Source: Hydractinia symbiolongicarpus
Lineage: Eukaryota > Cnidaria > Hydrozoa > Anthoathecata > Hydractiniidae
DNA length: 64,000 nucleotides
Direction: 5' to 3'
Assembly (NCBI RefSeq): GCF_029227915.1
Contig: NC_079883.1
Coordinates: 30,506,001 to 30,570,000 of the forward strand
Part shown: positions 9,001 through 17,900 of the stretch, in pieces
Layout of the letters: each line of letters begins with the position of its first letter
How positions within the stretch are numbered: position 1 is the stretch's first letter
Made by a program: the position numbers and the translations under genes
The notes under the pieces: generated by a model
Told to the model about the DNA's origin: nothing
Databases searched by the model: none
Seen by the model: the letters and a program-made list of their open reading frames with translations, nothing else

Positions 9001-11382
9001 TTTAAAGGAATTATCCGTGTTCCAGCTCTTTGCTTTGGAAATGAACATAGTACAATGGAGTCCTTGAATCTTGCTAATTATGAAGTGATGCCGATTGAAC
9101 CACTGCATGATTGTAAAGGACATATCAAGAATTTGTGGGATGTTTTGCATGAAGTGTTGACACCTCAAGAGAATAAAATTTTTCAACAGTCCCTAGATGC
9201 CACATATGGTTCGAAGGACAAGGTGAGAGGATCTGACTATCGGCTGTCATCAATAGTTGTTTACCAATCAATGCAAAGCACTTGCAGAAAGGAAATCAAA
9301 GAGTTGTTGTACACATTGATGGAGCTAGTTCGGTTATCATATCTTAAATCCCAAAAAAGGTCCCCACGAATTATTCTACGATTACATAATATTAGTTTCC
9401 AGCATGCCATGTTGTGCCAAGATCTGTTTGGGCATAATTTAAAGTCAATGTCTACACAAAAGCTTTATGGCATTTATTATCATGGCTTGACAACACATTT
9501 AGCAGAAGTATCGAGAATTATCTCACCAAGCTCCTTACACACAGAGAATGAAGAACAGCTATTCAGCAAAATTAATCAAATAAGTTTGAGAACATCAGCC
9601 AGATCCTTAGAATCCATACGTGATAATAGCATCATCCGTATTCAAGCTGAACAGAAATTTATTGCCAAAGAATGTTCTAGAAAATCAACTAACACATCTA
9701 AAATATCGAAATTTTCAGAGAGTGTACTTGGTAAGTCTAAAATATCTGTTTCTACTGGCTTTCTAATTCATGTTGGCATTCAGAAATTGCTGAGACGAAT
9801 GTCCACATGAAAACAAAAGTTTTCAATTCACATTGGCAAATATTTAACTGTTATTTGTGTACTGCAGCATTTGGCCGCAAAACAAATATAAATTGCAAAT
9901 GTCGAACACGAGTTTGCCAACGCAAAACAGGAAAATGTCATTTTACGTAGGCAATGTTCTGTCGTCATGGAATAAACTGAAACAGAAAGGCTGTTCTATG
10001 TGATAATTAAATATATTTTGAAGTGCTTGACTTAATAAAAAGTCTGGTTTGATATTCAAACATTAATCTTTCTAATTTTGTTTAAAATTTTAACATGTGA
10101 TAAAAAGTGTATGATTGTCATTTTGTTTCGAAATAAACTTTTTTGAATTTTCAGATGAGAAAAGAAGTTGTTTTAACATTAACTTACCTCTACGGAAATA
10201 TCAGGCACACTTGGAAAGAATTGCAGATTTTTTGCTCTATGGTAATGGTGTTTGGTGGCATAGAGAAAATGATATTATCATATTTCATGATGGAAAAGAG
10301 GATGATGATTTCAGAGTTGAAGGGCCTTTGATGACAAATTTCAAACAAGACAACCTGCAATCAGTAGCAAAAGATGTAGAAGCTTGTTGGAAGAAATGCG
10401 TTGATCGTGGTATTGAATTGCCAATCACAAAGATAAATACTTTCGACGAAAATGGAGATTTAATAGAATGCAAGGCACTTGAAGAAGTAAGTAATACGTC
10501 ATTCTTGGCTTACTGTCTGTAGGATGGGTATATTAATAGCCCCCAACTCAAATTCCTCTGTATCAAGTCTATCTCTACACTTTCTTACCCAATTATCCTC
10601 CTTCATTCTTGCAAGTGTCCTAACCAACTTAATCTACTTATATCTGGACAACATCTATCTTTAATTCTACAGATACCTAGCCTGCTTCTTAGCTCATATG
10701 AACTCTTTCTTACTCTCAGACTGGCGTTACAAATCCAAAAGCAAACATAACAAGTAATATCAAACTGATGGCTGATGATGATAATGCAGAATATGATAAT
10801 GCGTATATATCACATGATAATAATGAAGAGATAGAAATGGAGATAGATATCACATTAGAACAGCAACCTTCCTTATTGGATTTAGAAGTTGACCAAGCTG
10901 TTCATTTTAAGAAAGAAACATCAAACACAATTACATTGGAACAACAACCTTGCATAGCTGACTCAGTTACTAATCCTAAAAAAACTGCAGAAAATAGTAA
11001 GTTGGAAAAGATCTGTAGAGACAGACAGACGAAAGCTGACCAAAACCCAATTCTTGAATCAGGTGTATGCAAGAACATAATGTATGTTCTTGGCTATTCA
11101 GATAAATTGAAGGACTTCGACCGTCATCATATGTCATATAAGCTGACTAAAAGTGAACATTCAAGAAAAAAATGTAGAGCATTTATCATTCATTTTCGTG
11201 AAAAAGTGATGGCTGTTCAGCATGAAGCAGAAAAAGCTACGAAAGATTGGGAAAAAGACTTCATAGCAAAAAATTTTAAGATGCCGAATACAGAAGAGCT
11301 TAAATCAAATAAAATTTACATGGAGAAATATAAATTAAATTACCACGCCAAAAAAATTCTTGAACAATGGACAAATATTTAG
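5190..11382 (+). CDS. Putative DDE-type transposase, ten-exon gene, 1,264 aa
   Basis: Proposed exons are 5190-6075, 6794-6933, 7049-7208, 7496-7885, 8016-8198, 8291-8436, 8599-8770, 9008-9730, 10155-10486 and 10720-11382. All nine introns are GT-AG, every junction keeps frame, and the joined 3,795 nt end at TAG. Predicted layout: residues 1-118 with HTIHACQAC (91-99); Thr/Asn-rich linker about 119-185; Lys/Arg-rich segment about 226-300; possible helix-turn-helix 343-370; SDH with D492; GDHP with D588; Cys at 606, 608 and 610; PLHDCKGHI at 724-732; HTENEEQLF at 870-878; acidic stretch after about 1062; charged C-terminus. D492, D588 (or D727) and a Glu at 872-875 are my candidates for the metal-binding triad. 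The GDxP, Gly-Gly, Cys-cluster order recalls CACTA/Plavaka-like transposases. From memory the whole protein resembles an abundant unnamed cnidarian transposon family; no search was possible. The nuclear cut-and-paste role is inferred. Confidence 0.82.
6076..6793 (+). other. Intron 1 (718 bp) carrying a SINE
   Basis: The donor is ATAG|GTATAG and the acceptor ACCATAG|GGCGG; the junction is phase 1 and recreates a Gly codon. It is the longest of the nine introns, partly because a tRNA-derived SINE occupies about 6222-6536. The remaining flanks (6076-6221 and 6537-6793) are AT-rich, and I see nothing else in them. Confidence 0.72.
6222..6536 (+). mobile_element. tRNA-derived SINE
   Basis: The 5' part (about 6222-6292) looks like a decayed tRNA gene: A-box-like TAGCCTTGTGG at 6228-6238, TGGTAGAGC after it, a TTCGC/GCGGG anticodon stem with a TTTCAGT loop, and B-box-like GGTTCAAACCC at 6271-6281. 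The acceptor stem is weak (GACT with AGTC). A body of about 200 bp unrelated to tRNA follows, with CTTAGCGCTCAGCACGAG and GAAGAGGCTATCCTGGG. The copy ends in a TAA/TA-rich tail at about 6504-6536. A tRNA head, unrelated body and simple-repeat tail are the standard SINE plan. It lies in intron 1 in the same orientation as the gene. I could not define flanking target-site duplications, so the edges are approximate. Confidence 0.75.
6794..6933 (+). CDS. Transposase exon 2
   Basis: It encodes residues 296-342 and begins in phase 1 after ACCATAG. The peptide is hydrophilic and basic at first (IKKKRHSP), then has a likely helix (HALLEEVLGM). The donor AAG|GTATAT at 6933/6934 leaves phase 0, matching exon 3. 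A competing GTAAGG donor five bases earlier would break the frame. Confidence 0.75.
7049..7208 (+). CDS. Transposase exon 3 (possible DNA-binding helices)
   Basis: It encodes residues 343-395 plus one base. The acceptor TCTTGCAG is strong and the donor CCAG|GTGAGT is consensus. INYSDLARKYHIPGTTGN reads like a helix-turn-helix segment (helix, short turn with a conserved-looking LARKY, then KEFLEDNGVDL). A basic CKYRRKYEKFPG follows. DNA binding is inferred from this pattern only. Confidence 0.78.
7496..7885 (+). CDS. Transposase exon 4 (start of catalytic core, SDH motif)
   Basis: It encodes residues 396-525 plus one base. The acceptor TTTTTTACAG and donor ACAG|GTATGT are good, and both junctions are phase 1. 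It begins with a spacer containing PMPPTFEKIKEEILKK, then FTVSGRCIPLSDIRRK, then a hydrophobic strand ending FILWSDHAS. D492 (7783-7785) is the best candidate for the first metal-binding Asp of an RNase H-like fold. The following LLLTVKVVYDD would be the next strand. Confidence 0.78.
8016..8198 (+). CDS. Transposase exon 5
   Basis: It encodes residues 526-586 plus one base, from TTTTAG|GAATTT to TCATG|GTATGT, phase 1 at both ends. The peptide continues the core: SVYIIGFAQDS, then a helical SYVETRLNDIRKLSDP, then VVDVIRFFHG leading directly into the GDHP motif across the next intron. The symmetric phases mean this exon could be skipped without loss of frame. Confidence 0.77.
8291..8436 (+). 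CDS. Transposase exon 6 (GDHP and Cys cluster)
   Basis: It encodes residues 587-635. It opens with GDHPEIQYESG, then GGNFPCLCGCKK with Cys606, Cys608 and Cys610. In CACTA/Plavaka-type transposases a GD(H/K)P motif holds the second catalytic Asp and is followed by a Cys knuckle, which makes D588 the prime candidate here. The acceptor is TATTTTAG|GTGACC and the donor AAG|GTACAT. The exon is too short for standard open-frame finders and is recognised by splicing and motif. Confidence 0.77.
8599..8770 (+). CDS. Transposase exon 7
   Basis: It encodes residues 636-692 plus one base. The acceptor is TTATTTTAG|GTAATA. The donor ACAG|GTTAGG is weaker than the others but gives the phase 1 that exon 8 needs, and an in-frame TAG follows at once in the intron. 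The content is a linker with QQQK and a helix (HKKDLEQLLKNHLTG) that looks like a SAP-style or insertion-helix element before the next conserved block. Confidence 0.72.
9008..9730 (+). CDS. Transposase exon 8 (PLHDCKGHI and candidate catalytic Glu)
   Basis: It encodes residues 693-933 plus one base and is the largest core exon. It starts GIIRVPALCFGNEHST, then PLHDCKGHIKN (724-734), a long helical insertion, KLYGIYYHGLTTHL, and HTENEEQLFSKI (870-881). The acidic cluster E872-E875 is my candidate for the third catalytic residue. The donor TTG|GTAAGT is consensus. Two downstream acceptors are in phase, 9867 (alternative last exon) and 10154 (main path). Confidence 0.8.
9731..10154 (+). other. 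Intron 8 (424 bp) containing an alternative last exon
   Basis: The donor is GTAAGT and the acceptor TTTTCAG; the junction is phase 1. The interval also holds a complete alternative terminal exon at 9868-9950. The rest is AT-rich, with an AATAAA at 9971-9976 that could serve as poly(A) signal for the short form. Confidence 0.65.
9868..9950 (+). CDS. Alternative Cys-rich terminal exon of the transposase (candidate)
   Basis: After an acceptor GTACTGCAG at 9867, joining to exon 8 (phase 1) reads AFGRKTNINCKCRTRV, then CQRKTGKCHFT and a TAG stop. The spacing C-x-C-x4-C-x6-C with many Arg/Lys is typical of a small zinc-binding or nucleic-acid-binding tail. The resulting protein would be 960 residues, keeping the whole putative core but lacking exons 9-10. 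An AATAAA follows about 20 bp after the stop. It could also be a decayed exon; there is no transcript evidence here. Confidence 0.5.
10155..10486 (+). CDS. Transposase exon 9
   Basis: It encodes residues 934-1044, phase 1 at the start and phase 0 at the end (GAAGAA|GTAAGT). The peptide is DEKRSCFNINLPLRKYQ, then GNGVWWHRENDIIIFHDG, then a helical stretch with ACWKKCVDRGIELP. It follows the candidate catalytic Glu and is probably the C-terminal part of the core or a subdomain packed on it. I do not recognise a named domain. Confidence 0.75.
10720..11382 (+). CDS. Transposase exon 10 (acidic and basic C-terminus)
   Basis: It encodes residues 1045-1264 and ends at TAG 11380-11382. The acceptor is TTACTCTCAG. 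The first part is strongly acidic (MADDDNAEYDNAY, then NNEEIEMEIDITLEQQP), with a LEQQP repeat about 37 residues apart. The second part is basic and helical, with HSRKKCRAFIIHF and an end that reads NYHAKKILEQWTNI. The acidic stretch may be a disordered interaction region. The function of this tail is unknown. Confidence 0.78.
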   Translation, partial: TGVTNPKANITSNIKLMADDDNAEYDNAYISHDNNEEIEMEIDITLEQQPSLLDLEVDQAVHFKKETSNTITLEQQPCIADSVTNPKKTAENSKLEKICRDRQTKADQNPILESGVCKNIMYVLGYSDKLKDFDRHHMSYKLTKSEHSRKKCRAFIIHFREKVMAVQHEAEKATKDWEKDFIAKNFKMPNTEELKSNKIYMEKYKLNYHAKKILEQWTNI

Positions 11383-11460
11383 TTTTTCAGCAAAAGGATC
11401 AATATGCGCTTTTAAATTTTAAGAAGCATATTTTTCAACAAATTAGCCAGAGCTAGCTAA

Positions 11461-11466
11461 AATAAA
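11461..11466 (+). terminator. Poly(A) signal AATAAA for the transposase mRNA
   Basis: This canonical hexamer lies 79 bp after the stop codon of exon 10 and is followed by an AT-repeat. It is the first AATAAA downstream of the gene. The cleavage site is not determinable here. Confidence 0.5.
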
Positions 11467-12260
11467 AACATTTGATATATATATATATACAAAACTTTTT
11501 TTCTGATACGTTTCGTATGGGAAATGTATTTTTATATTATTGTGGATCATCATTTTGCACAAACGAAAAAACAAGAACAACACGAGAAGGAAATTAATAC
11601 CTTTAAAAAGATATCAAAGTATTTGTTGTTGCTTTGACGGGCTTAATACGCAATAATCTTGTATTGTGCAAAACTTAGAAGAAATAGCTAGCTAGCTAAC
11701 AGTCTTAAAAAGGTCCATTTTTACAATCCATTATGTGGGTTATATATCTGCACCCTAAATCAAGAGAATACTAGCTAAACTGCTTTTCTAATTAAGCTAC
11801 TCTTTCGTACAGAGGTAGGATTTGCACCCACAACTATTTAGCTAAGTAATCTGCAGTGATCTAAGAACTACATAAACAGTTTAATTTCTTGACTAACTGT
11901 TTTTATATTGTATATATCTATCTATGTATATATCTATGTATATAACAGCCAGAAAGGCTATGTATAGCTCTGACAGTTACAAAGTTTAGGTAAACACTTC
12001 CAGAAATATATAGCTAGCTTTTGCTATAGCTACTATATATATAATTTTGACAGGTAGCTATAGGCAAATAGAATATAGAAAATTTCAAATATATAGAATA
12101 AATAATATTACAAACCTTGTTTTTACTGCGTGATCACAAATACCTTAACAGCCAAATGTATGGTACAACCAACCATTTCTGTCAACACAAAAACACAAAA
12201 ATGGCGGCACCTTCTTGTCTTCTTCACAAACTTGAAACGACAAAAAGCACGTCAGATAGC

Positions 12261-12306
12261 AAAACGCGGTAGACGATTATGATAAAACGCGGTATACCCG
12301 TGTTTT
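12261..12306. promoter_or_regulatory. Right subterminal repeats and palindrome
   Basis: AAAACGCGGTA occurs twice in direct orientation (12261 and 12284). The second copy forms an imperfect palindrome with arms AAAACGCGGTA and TACCCGTGTTTT around GGTATACC. It sits just inside the right terminal repeat and echoes AAAACGTGG just inside the left one. A role as accessory transposase binding sites is likely but inferred. Confidence 0.42.
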
Positions 12307-12317
12307 ACCCGAAATAA

Positions 12318-12344
12318 TTGGAGACTGTCCGTAAGTTGCCCGAG
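12318..12344 (-). repeat. Right terminal inverted repeat (27 bp)
   Basis: Read on the minus strand it starts CTCGGGCAACTTACGGACAG and matches the left end for all 27 bases. It directly abuts resumed satellite sequence (TTTTGTTCAGCG). Confidence 0.95.
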
Positions 12345-12346
12345 TT
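12345..12346. repeat. Target-site duplication TT, right copy
   Basis: These are the two extra T residues at the right junction, partner of 4681-4682. The count comes from comparing the empty site (four T) with the sum at both junctions (six T). Confidence 0.7.
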
Positions 12347-14917
12347 TTGTTCAGCGTCTCATCAAAAATGAAAACATTTTCAAAAACTACAAGTCTCATG
12401 CGTTTTAGTGGTGAAAAAATAATTTAAAAAATCGTTCGGAAATGAGTTTACTCCCTGGGTACTTTCTTTGTATACTTTTGACTATACGGGCCGAGTCCGG
12501 GATTTACGGGAAGTCGCGGGGTTTCGTTTGAGGGCGATTAAACTTCTTTTATTCAGCGTCTCATCAAAAATGAAAACATTTTTGAAAACTGCAAGTCTCA
12601 TGGGCTTTAGTGGTGAAATAATAATTTAAAAAATCGTACGGGAAATGCGTTTACACCCTGGGTACTTTCTTTGTATACTTTTGACTATACGGGCCGAGTC
12701 CGGGATTTACGGGAAATCGCAGGTTTTCGTTTACCGGCGATTAAACTTCTTTTATTCATCGTCTCATCAAAAATGAAAACATTTTTGAAAACTACAAGTC
12801 TCATGCGTTTTAGTGGTGAAAAAATAACTTAAAAAATCGTTCGGGAAATGAGTTTGCTCCATGGGTACTTTCTTTGGATACTTTTGACTATACGGGCCGA
12901 GTCCGGATTTACGGGAAATCGAGGATTTTCGTTTGCCGGCGATTAAACTTCTTTTATTGAGCGTCTCATCAAAAATGAAAACATTTTTAAAAACTACAAG
13001 TCTCATTGGCTTTAGTGGTGAAATAATAATTTAAAAAATCGTTCGGGAAATGAGTTTACACCCTGGGTACTTTCTTTGTATACTTTTGACTATACGGGCC
13101 GAGTCCGGGATTTACGGGAAGTCGCGGGTTTTCGTTTGCCGGCGATTAAACTTATTTTATTCAGCGTCTCATCAAAAATTAAAACATTTTTAAAAACTGC
13201 AAGTCTCATGGGCTTTAGTGGTGAAATAATAATTTAAAAAATCGTTCGGGAAATGAGTTTACACCCTGGGTACTTTCTTTGTATACTTTTGACTATGCAG
13301 GCCGAGTCCGGGGTTTACGGGAAATCGCGGGTTTTCGTTTGCCGGCGATTAAACTTCTTTTATTAAGCGTCTCATCTAAAATGAAAACAGTTTTGAAAAC
13401 TATAAGTCTCATGCGTTTTAGTGGTAAAAAAAAAATTTAAAAAATCGTTCGGGAAATGAGTTTACTCCCTGGGTACTTTCTTTGTATACTTTTGACTATG
13501 CGGGCCGAGACCGGGATTTACGGAAATCGCAGGTTTTCGTTTGCCGGCGATTAAACTTCTTTTATTAAGCGTCTCATCAAAAATGAAAACATTTTTGAAA
13601 ACTACAAGTCTCATGCGTTTTAGTGGTAAAAAAAATATTTAAAAAATCGTTCGGGAAATGAGTTTACTCCCTGGGTACTTTCTTTGTATACTTTTGACTA
13701 TACGGGCCGAGTCCGGGATTTACGGGAAATCGCAGGTTTTCGTTTGCCGGCGATTATACTTCTTTTATTCAGCGTCTCATCAAAAATGAAAACATTTTTG
13801 AAAACTACAAGTCTCATGCGTTTTAGTGGTGAAAAAATAAATTAAAAAATCGTTCGGGAAATGAGTTTACTTCCTGGGTACTTTCTTTGTATACTTTTGA
13901 CTATACGGGCCAAGTCCCGGATTTACGGGAAATCGCGGGTTTTCGTTTGCCGGCCATTAAACTTCTTTTATTCAGCGTCTCATCAAAAATGAAAACATTT
14001 TCAAAAACTACAAGTCTCATGCGTTTTAGTGGTGAAAAAATAATTTAAAAAATCGTTCGGAAATGAGTTTACTCCCTGGGTACTTTCTTTGTATACTTTT
14101 GACTATACGGGCCGAGTCCGGGATTTACGGGAAGTCGCGGGGTTTCGTTTGAGGGCGATTAAACTTCTTTTATTCAGCGTCTCATCAAAAATGAAAACAT
14201 TTTTGAAAACTGCAAGTCTCATGGGCTTTAGTGGTGAAATAATAATTTAAAAAATCGTACGGGAAATGCGTTTACACCCTGGGTACTTTCTTTGTATACT
14301 TTTGACTATACGGGCCGAGTCCGGGATTTACGGGAAATCGCAGGTTTTCGTTTACCGGCGATTAAACTTCTTTTATTCATCGTCTCATCAAAAATGAAAA
14401 CATTTTTGAAAACTACAGGTCTCATGCGTTTTAGTGGTGAAAAAATAATTTAAAAAATCGTTCGGGAAATGAGTTTGCTCCATGGGTACTTTCTTTGGAT
14501 ACTTTTGACTATACGGGCCGAGTCCGGATTTACGGGAAATCGCGGATTTTCGTTTGCCGGCGATTAAACTTCTTTTATTGAGCGTCTCATCAAAAATGAA
14601 AACATTTTTAAAAACTACAAGTCTCATTGGCTTTAGTGGTGAAATAATAATTTAAAAAATCGTTCGGGAAATGAGTTTACACCCTGGGTACTTTCTTTGT
14701 ATACTTTTGACTATACGGGCCGAGTCCGGGATTTACGGGAAGTCGCGGGTTTTCGTTTGCCGGCGATTAAACTTATTTTATTCAGCGTCTCATCAAAAAT
14801 GAAAACATTTTTAAAAACTGCAAGTCTCATGGGCTTTAGTGGTGAAATAATAATTTAAAAAATCGTTCGGGAAATGAGTTTACACCCTGGGTACTTTCTT
14901 TGTATACTTTTGACTAT
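12345..14917. repeat. Eight-monomer repeat next to the transposon
   Basis: 12345-13296 and 13966-14917 match at a 1,621-bp offset. Shared marks include CATTTTCAAAAACTAC, TTTGAGGGCGATTAAAC, AATCGTACGGGAAATGCG and GTTTGCTCCATGGGTAC. The intervening 13297-13965 instead matches the left block near 2388-3055, with CATCTAAAATGAAAACAG and TTTGCCGGCCATTAAAC. The array was therefore one continuous domain before the insertion. Confidence 0.82.
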
Positions 14918-17900
14918 ACGAGCCGAGTCCGGGATTTACGGGAAATCGCTGGTTTTCGTTTGCCGGCGATTAAACTTCTTTTGTTCAGCGTCTGATCAAA
15001 AATGAAAACAATTTCAAAAACTACAAGTCTCATGCGTTTTAGTGGTAAAAAAAATAATTTAAAAAATCGTTCGGAAATGTGTTTACTCCCTGGGTACTTT
15101 CTTTGTATACTTTTGACTATACGGGCCGAGTCCGGGATTTACGGGAAGTCGCGGGGTTTCGTTTGAGGGCGATTAAACTTCTTTTATTCAGCGTCTCATC
15201 AAAAATGAAAACATTTTTAAAAACTACAAGTCTCATGGGCTTTAGTGGTGAAATAATAATTTAAAAAATCGTACGGGAAATGCGTTTACACCCTGGGTAC
15301 TTTCTTTGTATACTTTTGACTATACGGGCCGAGTCCGGGATTTACGGGAAATCGCAGGTTTTCGTTTACCGGCGATTAAACTTCTTTTATTCAGCGTCTC
15401 ATCAAAAATAAAAACATTTTTGAAAACTACAAGTCTCATGCGTTTTAGTGGTGAAAAAATAATTAAAAAATCGTTCGGGAAATGAGTTTACTCCATGGGT
15501 ATTTTCTTTGTATACTTTTGACTATACGGGCCGTGTCCGGATTTACGGGAAGTCGCGGATTTTCGTTTGCCGGCGATTAAACTTCTTTTATTCAGCGTCT
15601 TATCAAAAAGAAAAACATTTTTAAAAACTACAAGTCTCATGGGCTTTAGTGGTGAAATAATAATTTAAAAAATCGTTCGGGAAATGAGTTTACACCCTGG
15701 GTACTTTCTTTGTATACTTTTGACTATACGGGCCGAGTCCGGGATTTACGGGAAGTCGCGGGTTTTCGTTTGCCGGCGATTAAACTTCTTTTATTCAGCG
15801 TCTCATCAAAAATGAAAACATTTTTAAAAACTACAAGTCTCATGGGCTTTAGTGGTGAAATAATAATTTAAAAAATCGTTCGGGAAATGAGTTTACACCC
15901 TGGGTACTTTCTTTGTATACTTTTGACTATACGAGCCGATTCCGGAATTTACGGGAAATCGCTGGTTTTCGTTTGCCGGCGATTAAACTTCTTTTGTTCA
16001 GCGTCTGATCAAAAATGAAAACATTTTTGAAAACTACAAGTCTCAAGCGTTTTAGTGGTGAAAGAAAAATTTAAAAAATCGTTCGGGAAATAAGTTTATT
16101 CCTTGGGTACTTTCTTTGTATACATTTGACTACACGGGCCAAGCCCGGGATTTACGGGAAATCGCGTGATTTCGTTTGCCGGCGATTAAACCTCTTTCAT
16201 TAAGCGTCTCGTCAAAAATGAAAACATTTTTGAAAACTACAAGTCTCATGCGTTTTAGTGGTTAAAAAAAAAATTAAAAAATCGTTCGGGAAATGAGTTT
16301 ACACCCTGGGTACTTTCTTTGTATACTTTTGACTATACGGGCCGAGTCCGGGATTTACGGGAAATCGCAGGTTTTCGTTTGCCGGCGATTAAACTTTTTT
16401 TATTCAGCGTCTCATCAAAAATGAAAACATTGTTGAAAACTACAAGTCTCATGCGTTTTAGTGGTGAAAAAATAATTTAAAAAATCGTTCGGGAAATGAG
16501 TTTACTCCCTGGGTACTTTCTTTGTATACTTTTGACTATACGAGCCGAGTCCGGGATTTACGGGAAATCGCTGATTTTCGTTTGCCGGCGATTAAACTTC
16601 TTTTGTTCAGCGTCTCATCAAAAATGAAAACATTTTCAAAAACTACAAGTCTCATGCGTTTTAGTGGTGAAAAAATAATTTAAAAAATCGTTCGGAAATG
16701 AGTTTACTCCCTGGGTACTTTCTTTGTATACTTTTGACTATACGGGCCGAGTCCGGGATTTACGGGAAGTCGCGGGGTTTCGTTTGAGGGCGATTAAACT
16801 TCTTTTATTCAGCGTCTCATCAAAAATGAAAACATTTTTGAAAACTGCAAGTCTCATGGGCTTTAGTGGTGAAATAATAATTTAAAAAATCGTACGGGAA
16901 ATGCGTTTACACCCTGGGTACTTTCTTTGTATACTTTTGACTATACGGGCCGAGTCCGGGATTTACGGGAAATCGCAGGTTTTCGTTTACCGGCGATTAA
17001 ACTTCTTTTATTCATCGTCTCATCAAAAATGAAAACATTTTTGAAAACTACAAGTCTCATGCGTTTTAGTGGTGAAAAAATAATTTAAAAAATCGTTCGG
17101 GAAATGAGTTTGCTCCATGGGTACTTTCTTTGGATACTTTTGACTATACGGGCCGAGTCCGGATTTACGGGAAATCGCGGATTTTCGTTTGCCGGCGATT
17201 AAACTTCTTTTATTGAGCGTCTCATCAAAAATGAAAACATTTTTAAAAACTACAAGTCTCATTGGCTTTAGTGGTGAAATAATAATTTAAAAAATCGTTC
17301 GGGAAATGAGTTTACACCCTTTGTACTTTCTTTGTATACTTTTGACTATACGGGCCGAGTCCGGGATTTACGGGAAGTCGCGGGTTTTCGTTTGCCGGCG
17401 ATTAAACTTATTTTATTCAGCGTCTCATCAAAAATGAAAACATTTTTAAAAACTGCAAGTCTCATGGGCTTTAGTGGTGAAATAATAATTTAAAAAATCG
17501 TTCGGGAAATGAGTTTACACCCTGGGTACTTTCTTTGTATACTTTTGACTATACGGGCCGAGTCCGGGATTTACGGGAAGTCGCGGGTTTTCGTTTGCCG
17601 GCGATTAAACTTATTTTATTCAGCGTCTCATCAAAAATGAAAACATTTTTAAAAACTGCAAGTCTCATGGGCTTTAGTGGTGAAATAATAATTTAAAAAA
17701 TCGTTCGGGAAATGAGTTTACACCCTGGGTACTTTCTTTGTATACTTTTGACTATACGAGCCGAGTCCGGGATTTACGGGAAATCGCTGGTTTTCGTTTG
17801 CCGGCGATTAAACTTCTTTTGTTCAGCGTCTGATCAAAAATGAAAACAATTTCAAAAACTACAAGTCTCATGCGTTTTAGTGGTAAAAAAAATAATTTAA

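Larger units (their letters stand above)
11383..12317. other. 3' noncoding region of the transposon (935 bp)
   Basis: No open frame of note exists on either strand. It holds a poly(A) signal (11461-11466), a short (AT)n run at about 11475-11489, several TAGCTAGCTA repeats (for example about 11691), a TATC/TATG-rich stretch (about 11910-11943), a YY1-like AAAATGGCGGC at 12198-12208 and the right subterminal palindrome. The length and AT-richness are normal for the 3' side of a large DNA transposon. Confidence 0.7.
4683..12344 (+). mobile_element. DNA transposon with 27-bp TIRs, DDE-type, apparently complete
   Basis: A 7,662-bp non-satellite segment splits one satellite monomer. It is bounded by perfect 27-bp terminal inverted repeats beginning CTCGGGCAACTTACGG and flanked by a 2-bp TT duplication. 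Inside is a single plus-strand, ten-exon gene (5190-11382) for a 1,264-residue transposase-like protein, with about 0.5 kb of 5' and 0.9 kb of 3' noncoding sequence. Terminal inverted repeats, a 2-bp duplication and a GDxP plus Cys-cluster core fit the broad CACTA/Mirage/Chapaev group, although the ends do not read CACTA. No second copy or fragment occurs in the window. Boundaries are directly visible; the superfamily is inferred. Confidence 0.93.

Noticed and set aside
4683-12344. Retroelement or virus-derived insert
   Set aside because: There are no long terminal direct repeats, reverse transcriptase or poly(A) tail; inverted termini and a transposase-type core indicate a DNA transposon.
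4681-12346. Tc1/mariner or PIF/Harbinger assignment
   Set aside because: The duplication is TT rather than TA or a three-base TNA, and the 1,264-residue multi-exon protein with GDHP and a Cys cluster does not match those families.
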